A stretch of 64,000 bases of DNA from Straminergon stramineum (Eukaryota; Streptophyta; Bryopsida; Hypnales; Calliergonaceae): positions 24,991,001 to 25,055,000 of the forward strand of contig OY987265.1 in the NCBI GenBank assembly GCA_963920665.1, read 5' to 3'. This document shows positions 50,646 through 62,099 of this stretch, piece after piece. Numbering within the stretch: the first letter of the stretch is position 1; every line of letters starts with the position of its first letter. The notes beneath the pieces are model-generated. The model did no database searches. It worked only from the letters and a program-made list of their open reading frames with translations, and was not told the origin of the DNA. A program made the position numbers and the translations under genes.

Positions 50646-51011
50646 CCCTTAAACGTCGACATGGCCATTTTGTGGCCGATGGATGACAAGGAATCTCTCT
50701 ATTTAGGACAGAACTACAACTATTCATCCTTTGAATTTTGTGCAAAAATGGAAGATTTTCTACAATACTTTGACCTCCAATATGTATTTTTTATTTTTTT
50801 AAAGTAGATGACCGTGGAAATCATGGCTTTTGGAACTGTGTGACATCATCTACTTTAAAAAAATAAAAAATACATATTGGAGGTCAAAGTATTGTAGAAA
50901 ATCTTCCATTTCTGCACAAAATTCAAAGGATGAATAGTTGTAGTTCTGTCCTAAATAGAGAGATTCCTTGTCATCCATCGGCCACAAAATGGCCATGTCA
51001 ACATTTAAGGG
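50646..51011. mobile_element. Fold-back piggyBac-like MITE with TTAA ends
   Basis: TTAA at 50642-50645 and 51012-51015 brackets termini CCCTTAAA and TTTAAGGG. Almost the entire element is an inverted repeat: 50641-50811 pairs with 50846-51016 over 171 bp with three mismatches, around a 34-bp loop. Two of the mismatches are C-to-T at CpG sites. A transcript would form a near-perfect long hairpin. Diverged relatives of one arm occur at about 50460-50570 and 56027-56200. Confidence 0.9.
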
Positions 51012-51015
51012 TTAA

Positions 51016-51471
51016 CACTTTAAGGACCAGTCGACCATATTTTGGTCAATCTAGACACTTTTTGCTTAATGGTCAAAGTTTGGTGAAAAATCCAAGGAAG
51101 GACCAAAAGGAATGGATATGGGGATTTGTGAAACACATCCACTTGGCCAAGAATCACCCCAATTTGTGCTTGCATGTGAAAATGGGATTCAAAATACTAA
51201 CACAAAAATGGTTATAAATACGACAATTATTGACAAAAGATGGACATAAATGAAAAAGATACACATGTTTGTGAAATGCACTACATGCACAATGCACATG
51301 TACAGTCAGTTCTTCATTTTAAACCACTGATGTGTTGTAATTTTAATTTTTCAGTTATGCATCAAAAGTGGGTTGCCCACCCCCAAATTGACCACGGTCT
51401 TGTGTTGTAATTTTAATTTTTCAGTTATGCATAAAAAATGGGTTGCCCGCCCCCAAATCGGCCTTAAAGGG
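51016..51471. mobile_element. Second TTAA-flanked MITE abutting the first
   Basis: It starts at the TTAA that ends the previous element (51012-51015) with CACTTTAAGGACC and ends with the complement of CCCTTTAAGGCC before TTAA at 51472-51475. The inner right part holds a tandem repeat. The two elements therefore share one TTAA. Confidence 0.7.
51331..51460. repeat. Two 60-bp direct repeats, 70-bp period
   Basis: Units 51331-51390 and 51401-51460 both begin TGTGTTGTAATTTTAATTTT and end CACCCCCAAAT/CGCCCCCAAAT-like. About four differences separate them. A 10-bp spacer lies between. Confidence 0.9.
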
Positions 51472-52180
51472 TTAAGAGGCAACGGACAAAAAGGCCTCAT
51501 TCAGTAAGGGTATAAAGATACACGTGCAGCGAATGTGTGGAAGTACACCCAGATCTCCTCATTATCACTTCGGATGTAATCACAATCTGTAATATTCTTA
51601 GAACAAATCCTCAGATGTACACACGTGATTGGACAACTTCCAACTACTTTTATAGCTCCCGTGCCTCTGGAATAAAAGAGTTGTTAGTGTATGGGTACTC
51701 TGTCTATAGCCTAAATAAAGAATTTGTTGTTCAAGACCCCATACCAAGGTTCATAAGAGGATAGCAGGAATAACAGGAACTGCTTTCCTACATTCCTAGA
51801 GGTGGCCATTGGCAATGAAGATAAGCCATCATCAGTTCATGCTACGCAGCAGTAGAAGATGACTGAAGCTCGTATGAAGATCATGAAATCCGAAGTGAAA
51901 ATAGATCGATCTCCATTCGCCGCTTGTATATCCTAGTGGGTAACTGATATCTCTCTCAAAATAGATAATGATCACAAGATCCTCTGAGTTGCAACACATA
52001 CATTTAGTTGCATAGCAATTCTCGTCTTCCAGGACTCAGGACGGCATGCGCTGAGGATGCAATGACTGTTTAGTAGCATCGACGAGAGACCTACACTAAG
52101 CCAAGCTACTCAAAAGACACGGTACGCAAAGAATAATGCTAGATCTACAATAGAGAAAGGACAACTCATTGCCAAGAATT

Positions 52181-55100
52181 TCAAGTCAATCTCAAATCCG
52201 CAAAATTGACCTCTGCCGTCGTAAGGAAGGCTGCCACAGGATTTCCAGGTGTTGGAGGTTTCTGCTTCAGCTGTGTCTGTTGAGCGCCTGCCATAGCGAG
52301 AGCATCAGCATCTGTGTAGGAGTAGACTTTCACCGTCTCCAATAAGAGCTGACTAGTGATGAATTCCAGATTTTCTTCCAGAACCTCGATCTCTCCAAAT
52401 GGAAGCTTCAGGTCCAACGCGTGCTCACCGACCAACATCGTTTCATCTTTCTTAAATTTAATGAAAGGCATGCATTGTTGCTGGATCTGCTTAAAAGCTG
52501 ACTGCTGCCCCAATTCACTGCTCTTCAAGGAAGCCACAATCTGAGAGTCGGGAGCGAAGCCTTTGGTAGCGGATTGATAATTGCTCTGCAGGATCCTCAA
52601 ACACTCCTCTTGCCACCCACTATACCTCTCCGCGACAAAGATGAGCGCAATCGTTGGCCTAGCAGCAGGTGGAGGAGGGGGCCCTTTCCCCTGTTTGACC
52701 TTCTTTGGCGCGGACTGCTTTTGTAATACATTTCTCAAGGTTTTGATCACATCCTGCAGATATGTGTTGGCACGTTGCAGAATGAGATCCCTGGGCCCAC
52801 TAACTGCTGGCCATCCCGCGGTAACTGCATAACCCTCTTTCTTGAACAACTCTGTCCACACGTGCTCAGCATAATGAGGGCAAAATGGAGTGATGAGCCT
52901 TGTCTGAACGTCCATGAACCTCCACATCAGATCCTTGTGCATTCCAGCTGCGCCACATGCCAGTCTGTATTCATCCCGTGCAGCTTGAAGGTCGTAGAAC
53001 CCAGTCTTCAAAGCTTCCCTAAACATGTAGTTATCGTAATTCTTCTGTGTCTCTTGGATGGCAATATTCATCTCATTCTCAAACACCCTGTCTGCAAAAG
53101 AGGTGGTAGGGCCTGACCGAAGCGCGTAGGACTCTGCTCCACTGACTGCCTCCACCGAACCAGCTCTAATGACTTGCTCCATCCAAGCTATCTCCTTCGT
53201 CAGACGCAATATAGCGGAATTGGCTGTTTCAAACACAAAGTTCGCATCGTCCATAGCATCTCCAGCGTCAGCTAGTGCAAACCTCGTGGCATCCGCTGAA
53301 AAGACCTCAATTGACGAGAGGATGGTCAAAAAGTTGCCGGTCGATTTGGACATCTTCTCAGAATTCAGCAAGAGATGCCCGTTGGTCCGAAATCCTAAAG
53401 GCCACTTATCCTTAGGAAACATTGCCGTGTGATTGTAGATGCAGAAAGTCAAATGGTTCTGTATCAAATCCTTTCCTGAGACACGGAGGTCAAACGGATA
53501 CCAATACTCAAATTCAGTTCTCATCTTCTGCAGGAGCTCGCCTGGAATCTTCGTTTCAGGCATAGGGCCTTCCTGGAAGACGTAGTCCCAGACGGCATGG
53601 GTCATATCCTCTGGCTGGACAGCACCAATGCTCTTCCCGTACATATCACCACCCTGAAGCAAATGCGCAACCGTGTAGAAGGCCATGTAAATGGTCGAAT
53701 CTGAGAGAGACTCGATCAGGAATTGAGGATCCCAAGGCACACGCGTTCCTAAACCGAATGACCGTGAGCAGGCCCATTGATTCAGCCAACCCAAGGTGTG
53801 CTCAAACCCGTGCCGTGTTTCATCGTTGTAAAGCTCCATCCCTTTCAGACACTCCTCAGATAGCGTCTTCCATTCCTCCTCTCCATACAGCAAGTACCAT
53901 TGGTCTGTGAGTGCAACGACACACTCATCCCCAGACCTTGACATCACCTTCTTCTCGGGCTCACTGTAAGGAACGGCCAAACCTTCCAGTTCTAACGTCT
54001 TCCGGATCAATGGTTTCGCGTCCGACACTTTCATGCCCTTGTGCTCTCCCACAAGCATCACTCCGTCTGTGAAACCCTTGAGGTATGTCTGTCTCTTGGC
54101 CTCTGCCAACTTCTCCTTGTCATTCTGGCTTTGAATCTTCAAATCCGTGCAGACTTTCTCGGCTGCGACATCTCCGAAGCCAGGAATGTTGATGATGGGG
54201 ATAATCTCAAAAGGCATGACCCATTCGTCTTTCACCTTGAACTTCTGACGCAAAGCAGGCTTTGACTTCAAGTCCTTCATAGCCATGAAATCATCTGGTG
54301 AATCGCTTGGCACACTTGTAACAATCCCGGTTCCTTTATCTGTCAAAATGGTGAGCATGGGAAGTGCGTAGATGGTAGAATAGCTAGTGAGCGGAGACGA
54401 GAGAGGCAGCCCGATCAAATCATGTCCTGTGAGTGCCACCAGACAAGTCGGCTTCTCCGAAACCCTAGACTTGCGCTGGTACGCAAGATTGAGAGCCGCA
54501 CGATAGGTCACAATGAACACCTCAGTCTCATCGATTTCGTAAGCACCGTATTGACCATCGGGCAGCACCCACGCATTCGTTTGCCCATACATCGTCTCAG
54601 GACGCAGGGTGGCAGCTGCAAGAAAGACTTTCTTGCCAGCGAGCGCTTCAAGCTTCCCAGTAAAAGGCGCCTGAACTTCCATCTTTATAAGCGTGTAATC
54701 CTGCGGCTGCACGCCCTCACCTGAAGCTCTGTCGTGATCTGCGCACGGCTGACCATCAAAAGGAGAGTAGATCGCATACCGCGTCGCCTTTTCCACCTTC
54801 CCCTTGCTTTTCAAAGACTGAAGGTGCCATCTCACAAAAGAGTCGTAAAACGGATTCACGTCCGTGGTGATGAACGAGCGACGCCAATCGACCCCAAGTC
54901 CAAAAGCTTTCAGATGCTTCTTCGCTAATGGAGGGAAAAACTCCAGCCAATATTCAGGATCCTGAAACTTTGAAATCACCTCATCTTCAATATCTAAAGA
55001 CTGCATAATCTCCCATTGATATTTCGCAGGGCCCGTCTTCGCCGCGGCCTTCGACTTCTTGCTCTTAAACTTCGCAGGCTCGGCTTTCTCCACCTCCGCC

Positions 55101-55531
55101 TGTACCTTCTCCGCCGCGGCAGCTTGGACTTTGTCGGCAGCCACGCTCACGTCCTCCGGCTTCGGAAACGTCGGAGGGTTTCCGAATTCGGCAACTTCGC
55201 GGGCCAACTTATCCGCGCAAGCCTTAATGGGCATCCCAGTGCAATGAAATGCGAAAGGGAACAGGACGTTTTTCCCAATCAAGCGGTGATACGCCGCGGC
55301 GAACTCGATCTTCGAGATTGTGAATCCATGACCAAGATGCAGGTAGCCGTTCATGTAAGGGTAAGGAAAATTACCAAAGAACTTCTCCCCATCCTTAGGC
55401 TTCGATGGAGGCGCTTCCACCTCAAAAACCTTCCCATCCTCCCACTTCTTCTGCACGGTACGTTCGATCTCGAGCAGCTTGTCGCGCCGTGCGTGACTCT
55501 TAGGCGCCTCCTTGCTGCCTCCGTCCGCCAT
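52181..55531 (-). CDS. LeuRS: Cytosolic leucyl-tRNA synthetase
   Basis: One uninterrupted exon of 1116 residues, class I aminoacyl-tRNA synthetase that charges tRNA-Leu in the cytosol. The HIGH motif is HLGH at 65-68 in YPYMNGYLHLGHGF. The CP1 editing domain is marked by TLRPETMYG (308-316) and GTGIVTSVPSDSPDD (400-414) with the Asp that clamps the mischarged amino acid. KMSKS is at 726-730. A Lys/Ala-rich insertion (about 130-170, KFKSKKSKAAAKTG) and a long C-terminal extension are typical of archaeal/eukaryotic-type LeuRS. No transit peptide precedes the catalytic core (MADGGSKEAPKSHARRDKLL), so it is the cytosolic form. The ATG at 55531 follows a telobox-bearing leader. Length is normal for the family (about 1,100). 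Confidence 0.98.
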   Translation of the reverse strand: MADGGSKEAPKSHARRDKLLEIERTVQKKWEDGKVFEVEAPPSKPKDGEKFFGNFPYPYMNGYLHLGHGFTISKIEFAAAYHRLIGKNVLFPFAFHCTGMPIKACADKLAREVAEFGNPPTFPKPEDVSVAADKVQAAAAEKVQAEVEKAEPAKFKSKKSKAAAKTGPAKYQWEIMQSLDIEDEVISKFQDPEYWLEFFPPLAKKHLKAFGLGVDWRRSFITTDVNPFYDSFVRWHLQSLKSKGKVEKATRYAIYSPFDGQPCADHDRASGEGVQPQDYTLIKMEVQAPFTGKLEALAGKKVFLAAATLRPETMYGQTNAWVLPDGQYGAYEIDETEVFIVTYRAALNLAYQRKSRVSEKPTCLVALTGHDLIGLPLSSPLTSYSTIYALPMLTILTDKGTGIVTSVPSDSPDDFMAMKDLKSKPALRQKFKVKDEWVMPFEIIPIINIPGFGDVAAEKVCTDLKIQSQNDKEKLAEAKRQTYLKGFTDGVMLVGEHKGMKVSDAKPLIRKTLELEGLAVPYSEPEKKVMSRSGDECVVALTDQWYLLYGEEEWKTLSEECLKGMELYNDETRHGFEHTLGWLNQWACSRSFGLGTRVPWDPQFLIESLSDSTIYMAFYTVAHLLQGGDMYGKSIGAVQPEDMTHAVWDYVFQEGPMPETKIPGELLQKMRTEFEYWYPFDLRVSGKDLIQNHLTFCIYNHTAMFPKDKWPLGFRTNGHLLLNSEKMSKSTGNFLTILSSIEVFSADATRFALADAGDAMDDANFVFETANSAILRLTKEIAWMEQVIRAGSVEAVSGAESYALRSGPTTSFADRVFENEMNIAIQETQKNYDNYMFREALKTGFYDLQAARDEYRLACGAAGMHKDLMWRFMDVQTRLITPFCPHYAEHVWTELFKKEGYAVTAGWPAVSGPRDLILQRANTYLQDVIKTLRNVLQKQSAPKKVKQGKGPPPPPAARPTIALIFVAERYSGWQEECLRILQSNYQSATKGFAPDSQIVASLKSSELGQQSAFKQIQQQCMPFIKFKKDETMLVGEHALDLKLPFGEIEVLEENLEFITSQLLLETVKVYSYTDADALAMAGAQQTQLKQKPPTPGNPVAAFLTTAEVNFADLRLT

Positions 55532-55560
55532 GGCTTCGCTTCACCTCTTCTGCCTCTCCT

Positions 55561-55576
55561 AAACCCTAAACCCTAA
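55561..55576 (-). promoter_or_regulatory. Double telobox in the LeuRS leader
   Basis: AAACCCTAAACCCTAA on the plus strand (TTAGGGTTTAGGGTTT in gene orientation) starts 30 bp before the LeuRS ATG. Teloboxes of this type are common in leaders and promoters of plant translation-machinery genes, where they help growth-linked expression. Function here is inferred from position. Confidence 0.7.
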
Positions 55577-55879
55577 TTTATCAAAACCTACAATGCATCC
55601 CACCAATGTGCAAACTTCAACAAAAGAGACAGAAAATAAGGTCGTCCTCTGGAACTTGAACTTAAAATCACGAGAGAACGGAAGACGTGGCCTCAAAACA
55701 ACAGCTCGACGACCCACCCTAGAGAAGACAACGCTCGGAACACGAGCCGCAATGGAGAAGAAAGTGGGCAGCACGGCAAGATCAAAAGACGAAGCCAGCA
55801 AGACGGGCTCTTTAGGTTGCCTTATCCAACATATGCAAACAATGGATTCATCTGTTTGGCGGTTTTCAAAGTGAAATAT

Positions 55880-57150
55880 TTTGCAAACTATTCACAGTTT
55901 TCAAATGGCTAAAATTTCTACAAATCTCAAAAAAAAATATTGAAAGGAGGATGAAATCACCTAATTTTTGGATGCAAATAGAATTGTTTTAGATGAACCT
56001 GATTTGAGCATAGAATGATTTTTTAACCCTTAAAGGACGCCATGGCCATTTTTCAGCCAGTGAATGACAGAGAATCCTTCTTTGCAGGATAGAAGTGAAA
56101 CTATCCATCCTCCGAATCTTTTGTAAAAAGAGGAGGTCTTCTATAGTAGTTTGACTTCCAATGAGTGTTTTCTGATCTTTTTAAACCAATGACTCACACC
56201 ATAGCAAAAGGGATGATTTCTATGGTCATGAACCCGTCCTTTTAGGATCAATTGGCATTTTGGAAATGGTTGAAATGGCTAGAAATCACACAAAAACAAA
56301 ATCCAAAGTTGGATGGCATCACCATATTTTAGATGAATAGAGATACATTTAAATAAATAAATGATGTTTTGTCTATATTCTAAATACTTGTGGACATAAA
56401 GAGTGCCTCTAACACTATAGGGAAGTGGCATTGAAAGTTACATTTCACTTAAAAATGGGAAAAAAATATTCAACTTGATGTTTGGAAAAAGATGATTTTA
56501 GTACACTGAAACCCAATTCTTGGATTGAATTACTCTCCCATTTGCATTACCAAAATACAATTCCATTAGTTACAATTTGTTTTTCTTTTTGAATTTACAA
56601 CAATGCTTTGGATATGGCAAATGTTTTTAAATTTAGTAGTTTTCTTGTAGGTTTGTAATTCATAGCAAACCTATTTTCATCTAACGACCTCCACTTTTTT
56701 CTTATTTAAACCATTCTAATTTTAAATTTAATTTTAAAAAATATTATAAATTTGAAGTGATAAATGCTTCAATTAGTATTCCAAGAATTAGTATTAGTTT
56801 CTTGAATTATGAAGTACTAATTTAAAATGCAGATGAGAATTACAAAATAAGTCCAAAATCAAACTTCACAAAATATACCGAACCTCTTTAATTTCAGGAC
56901 TTAGGCATCCAAAAGGTTCATGATTAAATATAATATATTGACATGAAAAGTATTTGGATTTGCAAAAGTCAAAAAGGCAATTTATAACATATTCACACTT
57001 GCTGAACTCCTTTTCATCAATATAACAATATTGTGACAATGGAGTTATCTCAATGTCATGAAGTGTCACCTTCCATTTGGTCCCAAAGTCACTTCTTATA
57101 TAATTTTGTATTATTTAGAATGACATGTAATTTTATTACATTGAGTTGTC
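55880..57150. other. Repeat-like intergenic stretch
   Basis: Includes a TTAA-CCCTTAAAGGACG left end at 56023-56039 followed to about 56200 by a diverged relative of the fold-back arm at 50.6 kb; no right end was found. No gene. Confidence 0.4.
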
Positions 57151-57160
57151 TTCTTCTTAA

Positions 57161-58069
57161 CCCCTAAAGGACTAAGGTGCATTCTTTGGCAACATAGAAA
57201 TTTCAAGTAGGTATGTGTGACCAAAGATTTCCATGTTTTTAGCCCAAACTTTAATAGAAGGGGTGGACGAGGAATATCTTTCTTGTGCACTAAATTTGAG
57301 GACATTTGGAAATATGAGTCAAAAATTATGGCCTAATATATAATTTGTTTCTTAACTCAGGCAATCTAGGTAGATCTGAAAAAATTACTTTTTTCAGAAA
57401 TAAAAATTTGAAATTGTTTTTCTAAATTCATATATACATTGAAAACTTTGAATCATTCCATTTTGATTAGTGAGTCAAAAGTTCTAAGATGTTTTCGTTT
57501 GCAGGCAATTATGGATTCTCTACTCTAAAATAAACTTTGAAGTCCTTTATTTAACTCAATTTTCAATATTTTTGAAAAAAAAACAAAGCATGAAGTGTAG
57601 ATTGTTTATTACAACAGTACAACCATTGGGATTGGGATTTTTCAATTCCAATACTAAATTGTTAACAATTTAGTATTTTGAATCATTTTCTATATCTTTC
57701 TACTTACTATTTTATTCCTATATGTTGCACAATTCCAAATGATCTAAAAATTATCAAGCATGTAGCCAACTTGCCTTAAAGAATGAATCTGACAAAGCAC
57801 AACCATTTGGGACATTTTTTCATACAAATGTGACCTTGTGAAGTGCAATTGCCCAACTTTTCACAAGGCCAAAAAAAAAGATGTTTGTTACTTCAAATGC
57901 TAATATCTTGCAATCTACTCAGTGGAAATTTCTGAATTTTTTTCACATCTTTTCAATCTAGAATAGTATAAGATCCTACGGTTAAATGTATCCAAAAATT
58001 TGGTACTTGTATTAGAAATGGCAGTTTTTGAGAGTTTTTGGTGATAACGTAGTCAAAAAACTTTAGGGG
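57161..58069. mobile_element. TTAA-flanked piggyBac-like element, 909 bp
   Basis: TTAA at 57157-57160 and 58070-58073 brackets CCCCTAAAG and its complement CTTTAGGGG. The left end CCCCTAAAGGACTAAGG is shared with a further end at 63615. The terminal repeat is short (9 bp plus TTAA) and the interior has no transposase, so it is non-autonomous and moderately supported. Confidence 0.55.
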
Positions 58070-58082
58070 TTAAATGAAGGTT

Positions 58083-58101
58083 TTAAATATATATATATAT
58101 G
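58083..58101. repeat. AT dinucleotide microsatellite
   Basis: A short alternating TA run (AAATATATATATATATG-like) just after the TTAA element. Confidence 0.7.
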
Positions 58102-58109
58102 CAATGAAA

Positions 58110-60200
58110 TATGGTTAGAGCAAGAATATAGACAAATTCTTAAGAAGATGTAGGATTATTGAGGATAGAAGAGCGGATTGGTGAAGTGAAAAAAATAACT
58201 ATACCAAATTAGAGAATGAGTGATAGACAAAAGGGTGTGCAAAAAAATGAGGACAATCTACTATTGATATTGCTAGAATTTAGGATTTTCTCACAACGTA
58301 TAAAACATAGTTGATATCAATGTATGAAAAATGCATAAATACACACCAAGAACACTAACAAACTCATAAAAGCTTCACTTCAAGGCCCTTTGGATTTAGT
58401 AGACATTGCTTTCTTGATTCATACTAAACAATCAACCCTAAAAATACACCTTCATTGCATAAAATTTCATACTTAATATGAGAACTAAACACTCGTCATT
58501 GGCTTAATTGTGCCATCTTAGTAGTGTTTTCATTCCTCCAAAACCTTGCCAATGCTATTCAAGGTGCTAGAGGGACACATCTTTTGCAATTCTTTCCACC
58601 CATTTCCATGTATTATTTATAGAGAGATTGGCAAAGATATCCATGTGTAAATATAATAATTGCATGCGATTATATTTTCCGAAACGAATTGTTTAAATTC
58701 ATTCTCTATCAAAAAAATTAGGGAACTCCATTTCCTAACTCGCTTCCAATTTCTCTCAGATTATAAGTTTGTTGTTCCCAACATTAGAACTTCTGTTCCC
58801 CAAACTTAAATTTATCGAGGGGCACAGAGAATGTGATTTTGAAGAGGTCAAGGTGCAATGAAACTTCAAAGTTAGGGCAAAGATTTGCTTCGGCCTGTGA
58901 AGGATCATGGTGCAAGCACCATTTCAAGCACCATGACCGCGCAGTGACCGTGAGGTTCCGATGTCCATAAGGAAATGGCGTTACAAGGATTGTCATGTCA
59001 CATGGAGCTTCGGAAAAAATAGGAATTGCTCGCAGAATGAGTAAGAAATTCAAGCCTTAATATATCCTACCAGTGGTGTGTAAAGGTAGATCGAGTCGCT
59101 GTTCCATGTTCGTAACAATTCGATGTCAATTTGTTGCTTTGTTTCGCTAATTGGTGAAGCTGCACACAGCTTTCGAAGATGGAGACGAACATCTGTCGAT
59201 TTGAAAGGAGTTCACAGTGGGGTTTGCTTGTGTGGAGCATGTAAGAGCTGTGTGCATATTTTATATTGCATGCTGATGAGTTGGATTTAAATTAACTTCA
59301 CCTTAATGCGACACTTTAAGCGGTGAGCAGAGTTTCTATTGTCTTCATGATCAAATCTTTATTTATTCTTGGTAGAATTTTTAAAGAGGTTTCCAATGCG
59401 CCAGAGAGGGTGGTATTTGGATACTGTATGCCGAAGTTATTAGTTTTCTACTGATTTCTTTATAGATTACTTAAAAACCGACGCAGGAGATTTTGTTGAG
59501 GTGGTGTATATTCTCAAAACTAATATTACTTATTGTTCAAGATTTTAGGGTGGCACATTTAGGTGGCACCGCTACCTTATGATCTTCTTTTTTTCGCGCT
59601 TGTGTCTTTTGGCCACAACGATTATTGTTTTCTGAATTGCAAGGGAAAATGATGAAGAAGAATAGTAGTGCGGATGCTATTTTATTAGGATGTATGGTCT
59701 GGGGTGAGTAGTCCTTTGGATTTTGCTCTTTCTTGCTATGAAATCCTGAATGTGATGGTGAAGCTTTGTTGCTGCAGGTAATATAAAATGTGATTGGTAA
59801 TCGTCAGTGCAATCGAGGATCCTTGCATTGCGGGGTAAAGAGAAGAATCGATTTCCCAACGGTGGAGGACAAAGATAGCGATGAGAAGGAGAGGAGCACG
59901 TAATCTCTAAACCTGAAATCTATGGCTTGAACTCTCGTAGTGCTTGGTTATCACATACACTGTGCATTTGGACCATGCTGGCTTAGGGTTACTGTACCAA
60001 GGATAGCATTTGGGGAAATTAGGTTTCATGTAAGCGCGGAATAGTAGACAAAGATTTGTGAGATTTCATTGTGAAGAATTGACAGGCTGGGATTAAGGAT
60101 TGAAACCGTGGTTGCATTTCTGTGCAAGTGAGATCATCGAAACAGAGAATCTCGAGTCTTGGTCACTGGGCCTATCTAATTTGCTGTTGATGCACTACAA
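58110..60200. other. Upstream region of the Mpv17-family gene
   Basis: No definite exon. Possible short 5-prime exons end at donor-like GTAAGAG (59240) and GTGAGTAG (59701), and an acceptor-like TTGCTGCAG ends at 59778, but none can be joined with confidence to the coding exons from 60816. Confidence 0.3.
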
Positions 60201-60815
60201 CAGCATCAAATGAGCGGGCTGCAAATTCCCCTGCACCCGCACCGGGCGCGGCATCAGGTGGCTGGTACTGAATCAACTCAACACAGATCTTGCATCAATT
60301 TCGGATTCGAACATTATTAGTGATATAGCTTTTTCCTTTCCTCTCGAATTGAATGTAATCATGGTGAATTTTCCAGGTACACTAGACTCCTTACAACACA
60401 TCCTATAAAGACTAAGGCCATAACACTCGGCATTCTCAATCTTGTAGGAGATGTAGTCACCCAGGTATAATGGATCAAACGAGGGATCAAATGATTCGAC
60501 CTTTTGTGTACTGTTTTGTGATGGATCATTTATATGTAGCTGTTTACCCACAGTATTAGACTCACACCTCGAAAAGTTGATGCATTGAAGAGAATTATGG
60601 TCATTGTGTTTCTGATATGTTCATTTCTAACTGGGGTTCTGCAGAGCACCATGTCCTTACCTGATTCCAGAACTTCAATCCACAAATTCTTCACATTTAT
60701 CATTACTCTTCAGCACTGAAATGTAGTGATTATGTTAATCTTGACCGAATCGTATCCTCTATTGAAATCCAGATTTGAAGTACATATTCAATATATGCTG
60801 AATGCGGTCTTGCAG

Positions 60816-62015
60816 TACTGTGCGCTTAAAAGGAAGGTGACTGAATCATTGATATGTTGTAACGACTATTTGTTCGCAGCTGTTTGTAGAAAAAACGAGT
60901 ACGTTGGATATTAGACGAACGGCGTCCATGACATCTTTGGGGCTTTTCATCGTGGGACCAATTCTTCACTATTGGTAATCTGCTCAAGTCTTGGTTTTTT
61001 CTCAACTATTGGGATGAGATTTTTGGGGCGTGTTCGCAGATTTTGACAATAGATGAACTGCACTCGATCCGAAGTTCTTTGGCAATCTTTATTACTCAAA
61101 TAACTATGTTCTTGCTGCAGGTATGGTTTTCTCAATAGAGTTGTGAAGGCACCGGGTTTAAAGGGTGTTGCATTTCGACTGATTTTGGACCAGGTCCGAT
61201 CATTGTACACTTTTTTCTTCAAGATTATTAGTCTCGTCAACATTGTAACAATCGTTATGTACGGCTTTTCTTCACGAGCTTGTAGAAATCCAACTTAAGA
61301 ACAATATTAATACAAGAGTAGGGTGGACAGTTCGTTTTTGCACCAATTTTCATCGCTTTCACTTTCGCCTACTTGCTGTTTATGGAGGGAAACACCAGCA
61401 AAATTCAACAAAAGATTCAAAGTGTATGATAACCTTGACCTTATATTAAAACTTGTACTTTTTGCGTGTGCATCTTATTTACGCGCAGCTCTGTTCGTAT
61501 GTCTACTCTGCTAAGGCATGAGTGTCGGTTGCACAGGACTGGAAACCCACTGTAATTGCGAACTGGAAATTATGGGTTCCCTTCCAGTTTTGCAACTTTA
61601 TGTTTGTGCCTCCCCTTTTGCAGGTATATTCTGTGTCCCTTTCATGAAAATCAGCTTCATTTTCAGTTAAAGAACACATGCATGAAAATTGAATAAAATT
61701 TCTCTTGTTTTAAAAAAAATTGTGAATAGATCGATTGTCAGTAGAGGTGTACGGTCGTCGTTTTAGAATTGCAAGGTTTCTCAGCTCTGAATTTCGCAGT
61801 CTGATATCTTGCAGGTCTTGTTTAGCAATGTCGTTGGCTTAGCATGGAATGTGTACATTTCATATGCCAGCCACAAGCCTGCAGGTCAGGAGGGATCTAA
61901 CAAGCAAGTTGCACAGCAAATACAAAATATTGAGCATGTGCCTCACGACCCTCAGCAACCATTTCTTGCAGAGCCTCAAGGGCAGTTGCAAGACACTCAA
62001 CAGCAAATACGTTGA
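60816..62015 (+). CDS. Mpv17/PMP22-family membrane protein, 5-prime end unresolved
   Basis: Five plus-strand exons are clear: 60816-60974, 61121-61193, 61331-61423, 61537-61623 and 61815-62015. They read KTSTLDIRRTASMTSLGLFI, VGPILHYWYGF, LILDQFVFAPIFIAFTF, DWKPTVIANWKLWVPFQF, FMFVPPLLQVLFSNVVGLAW and NVYISYASHK, which is the Mpv17/PMP22 pattern of four membrane segments; the DWK...W.LWVPFQF block is the family signature. Closest in style are plant plastid-type members. A long Gln-rich tail (about 45 residues) follows the last segment and is unusual. At the 5-prime side the frame YCALKRKVTESLICCND must shift by two missing bases near 60867 to meet the SQLFVEKTS frame, and the first exon (perhaps ending RWL at 60264) has no ATG in frame. 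The gene may be broken, mis-sequenced or spliced in a way I cannot see. Confidence 0.8.
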
Positions 62016-62099
62016 ACGAATGCTTAGAGGACATTGCTGATTGAGTCACAGACTGAGTGACATTTGAATTGATTTAATAATTTGATTGTCTGACAACGT

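Noticed and set aside
54422..55576. Plus-strand ORFs antisense to LeuRS, up to 186 aa
   Set aside because: They are shadows of the long, clearly conserved LeuRS frame and have Arg/Leu-rich, motif-free composition.
60264..60816. Joining the exon ending at 60264 to 60816 as the first Mpv17 exon
   Set aside because: The GT-AG join gives a plausible RWL-YCALKR, but the upstream piece has an in-frame stop at 60211 and no ATG, so it was left out of the CDS.
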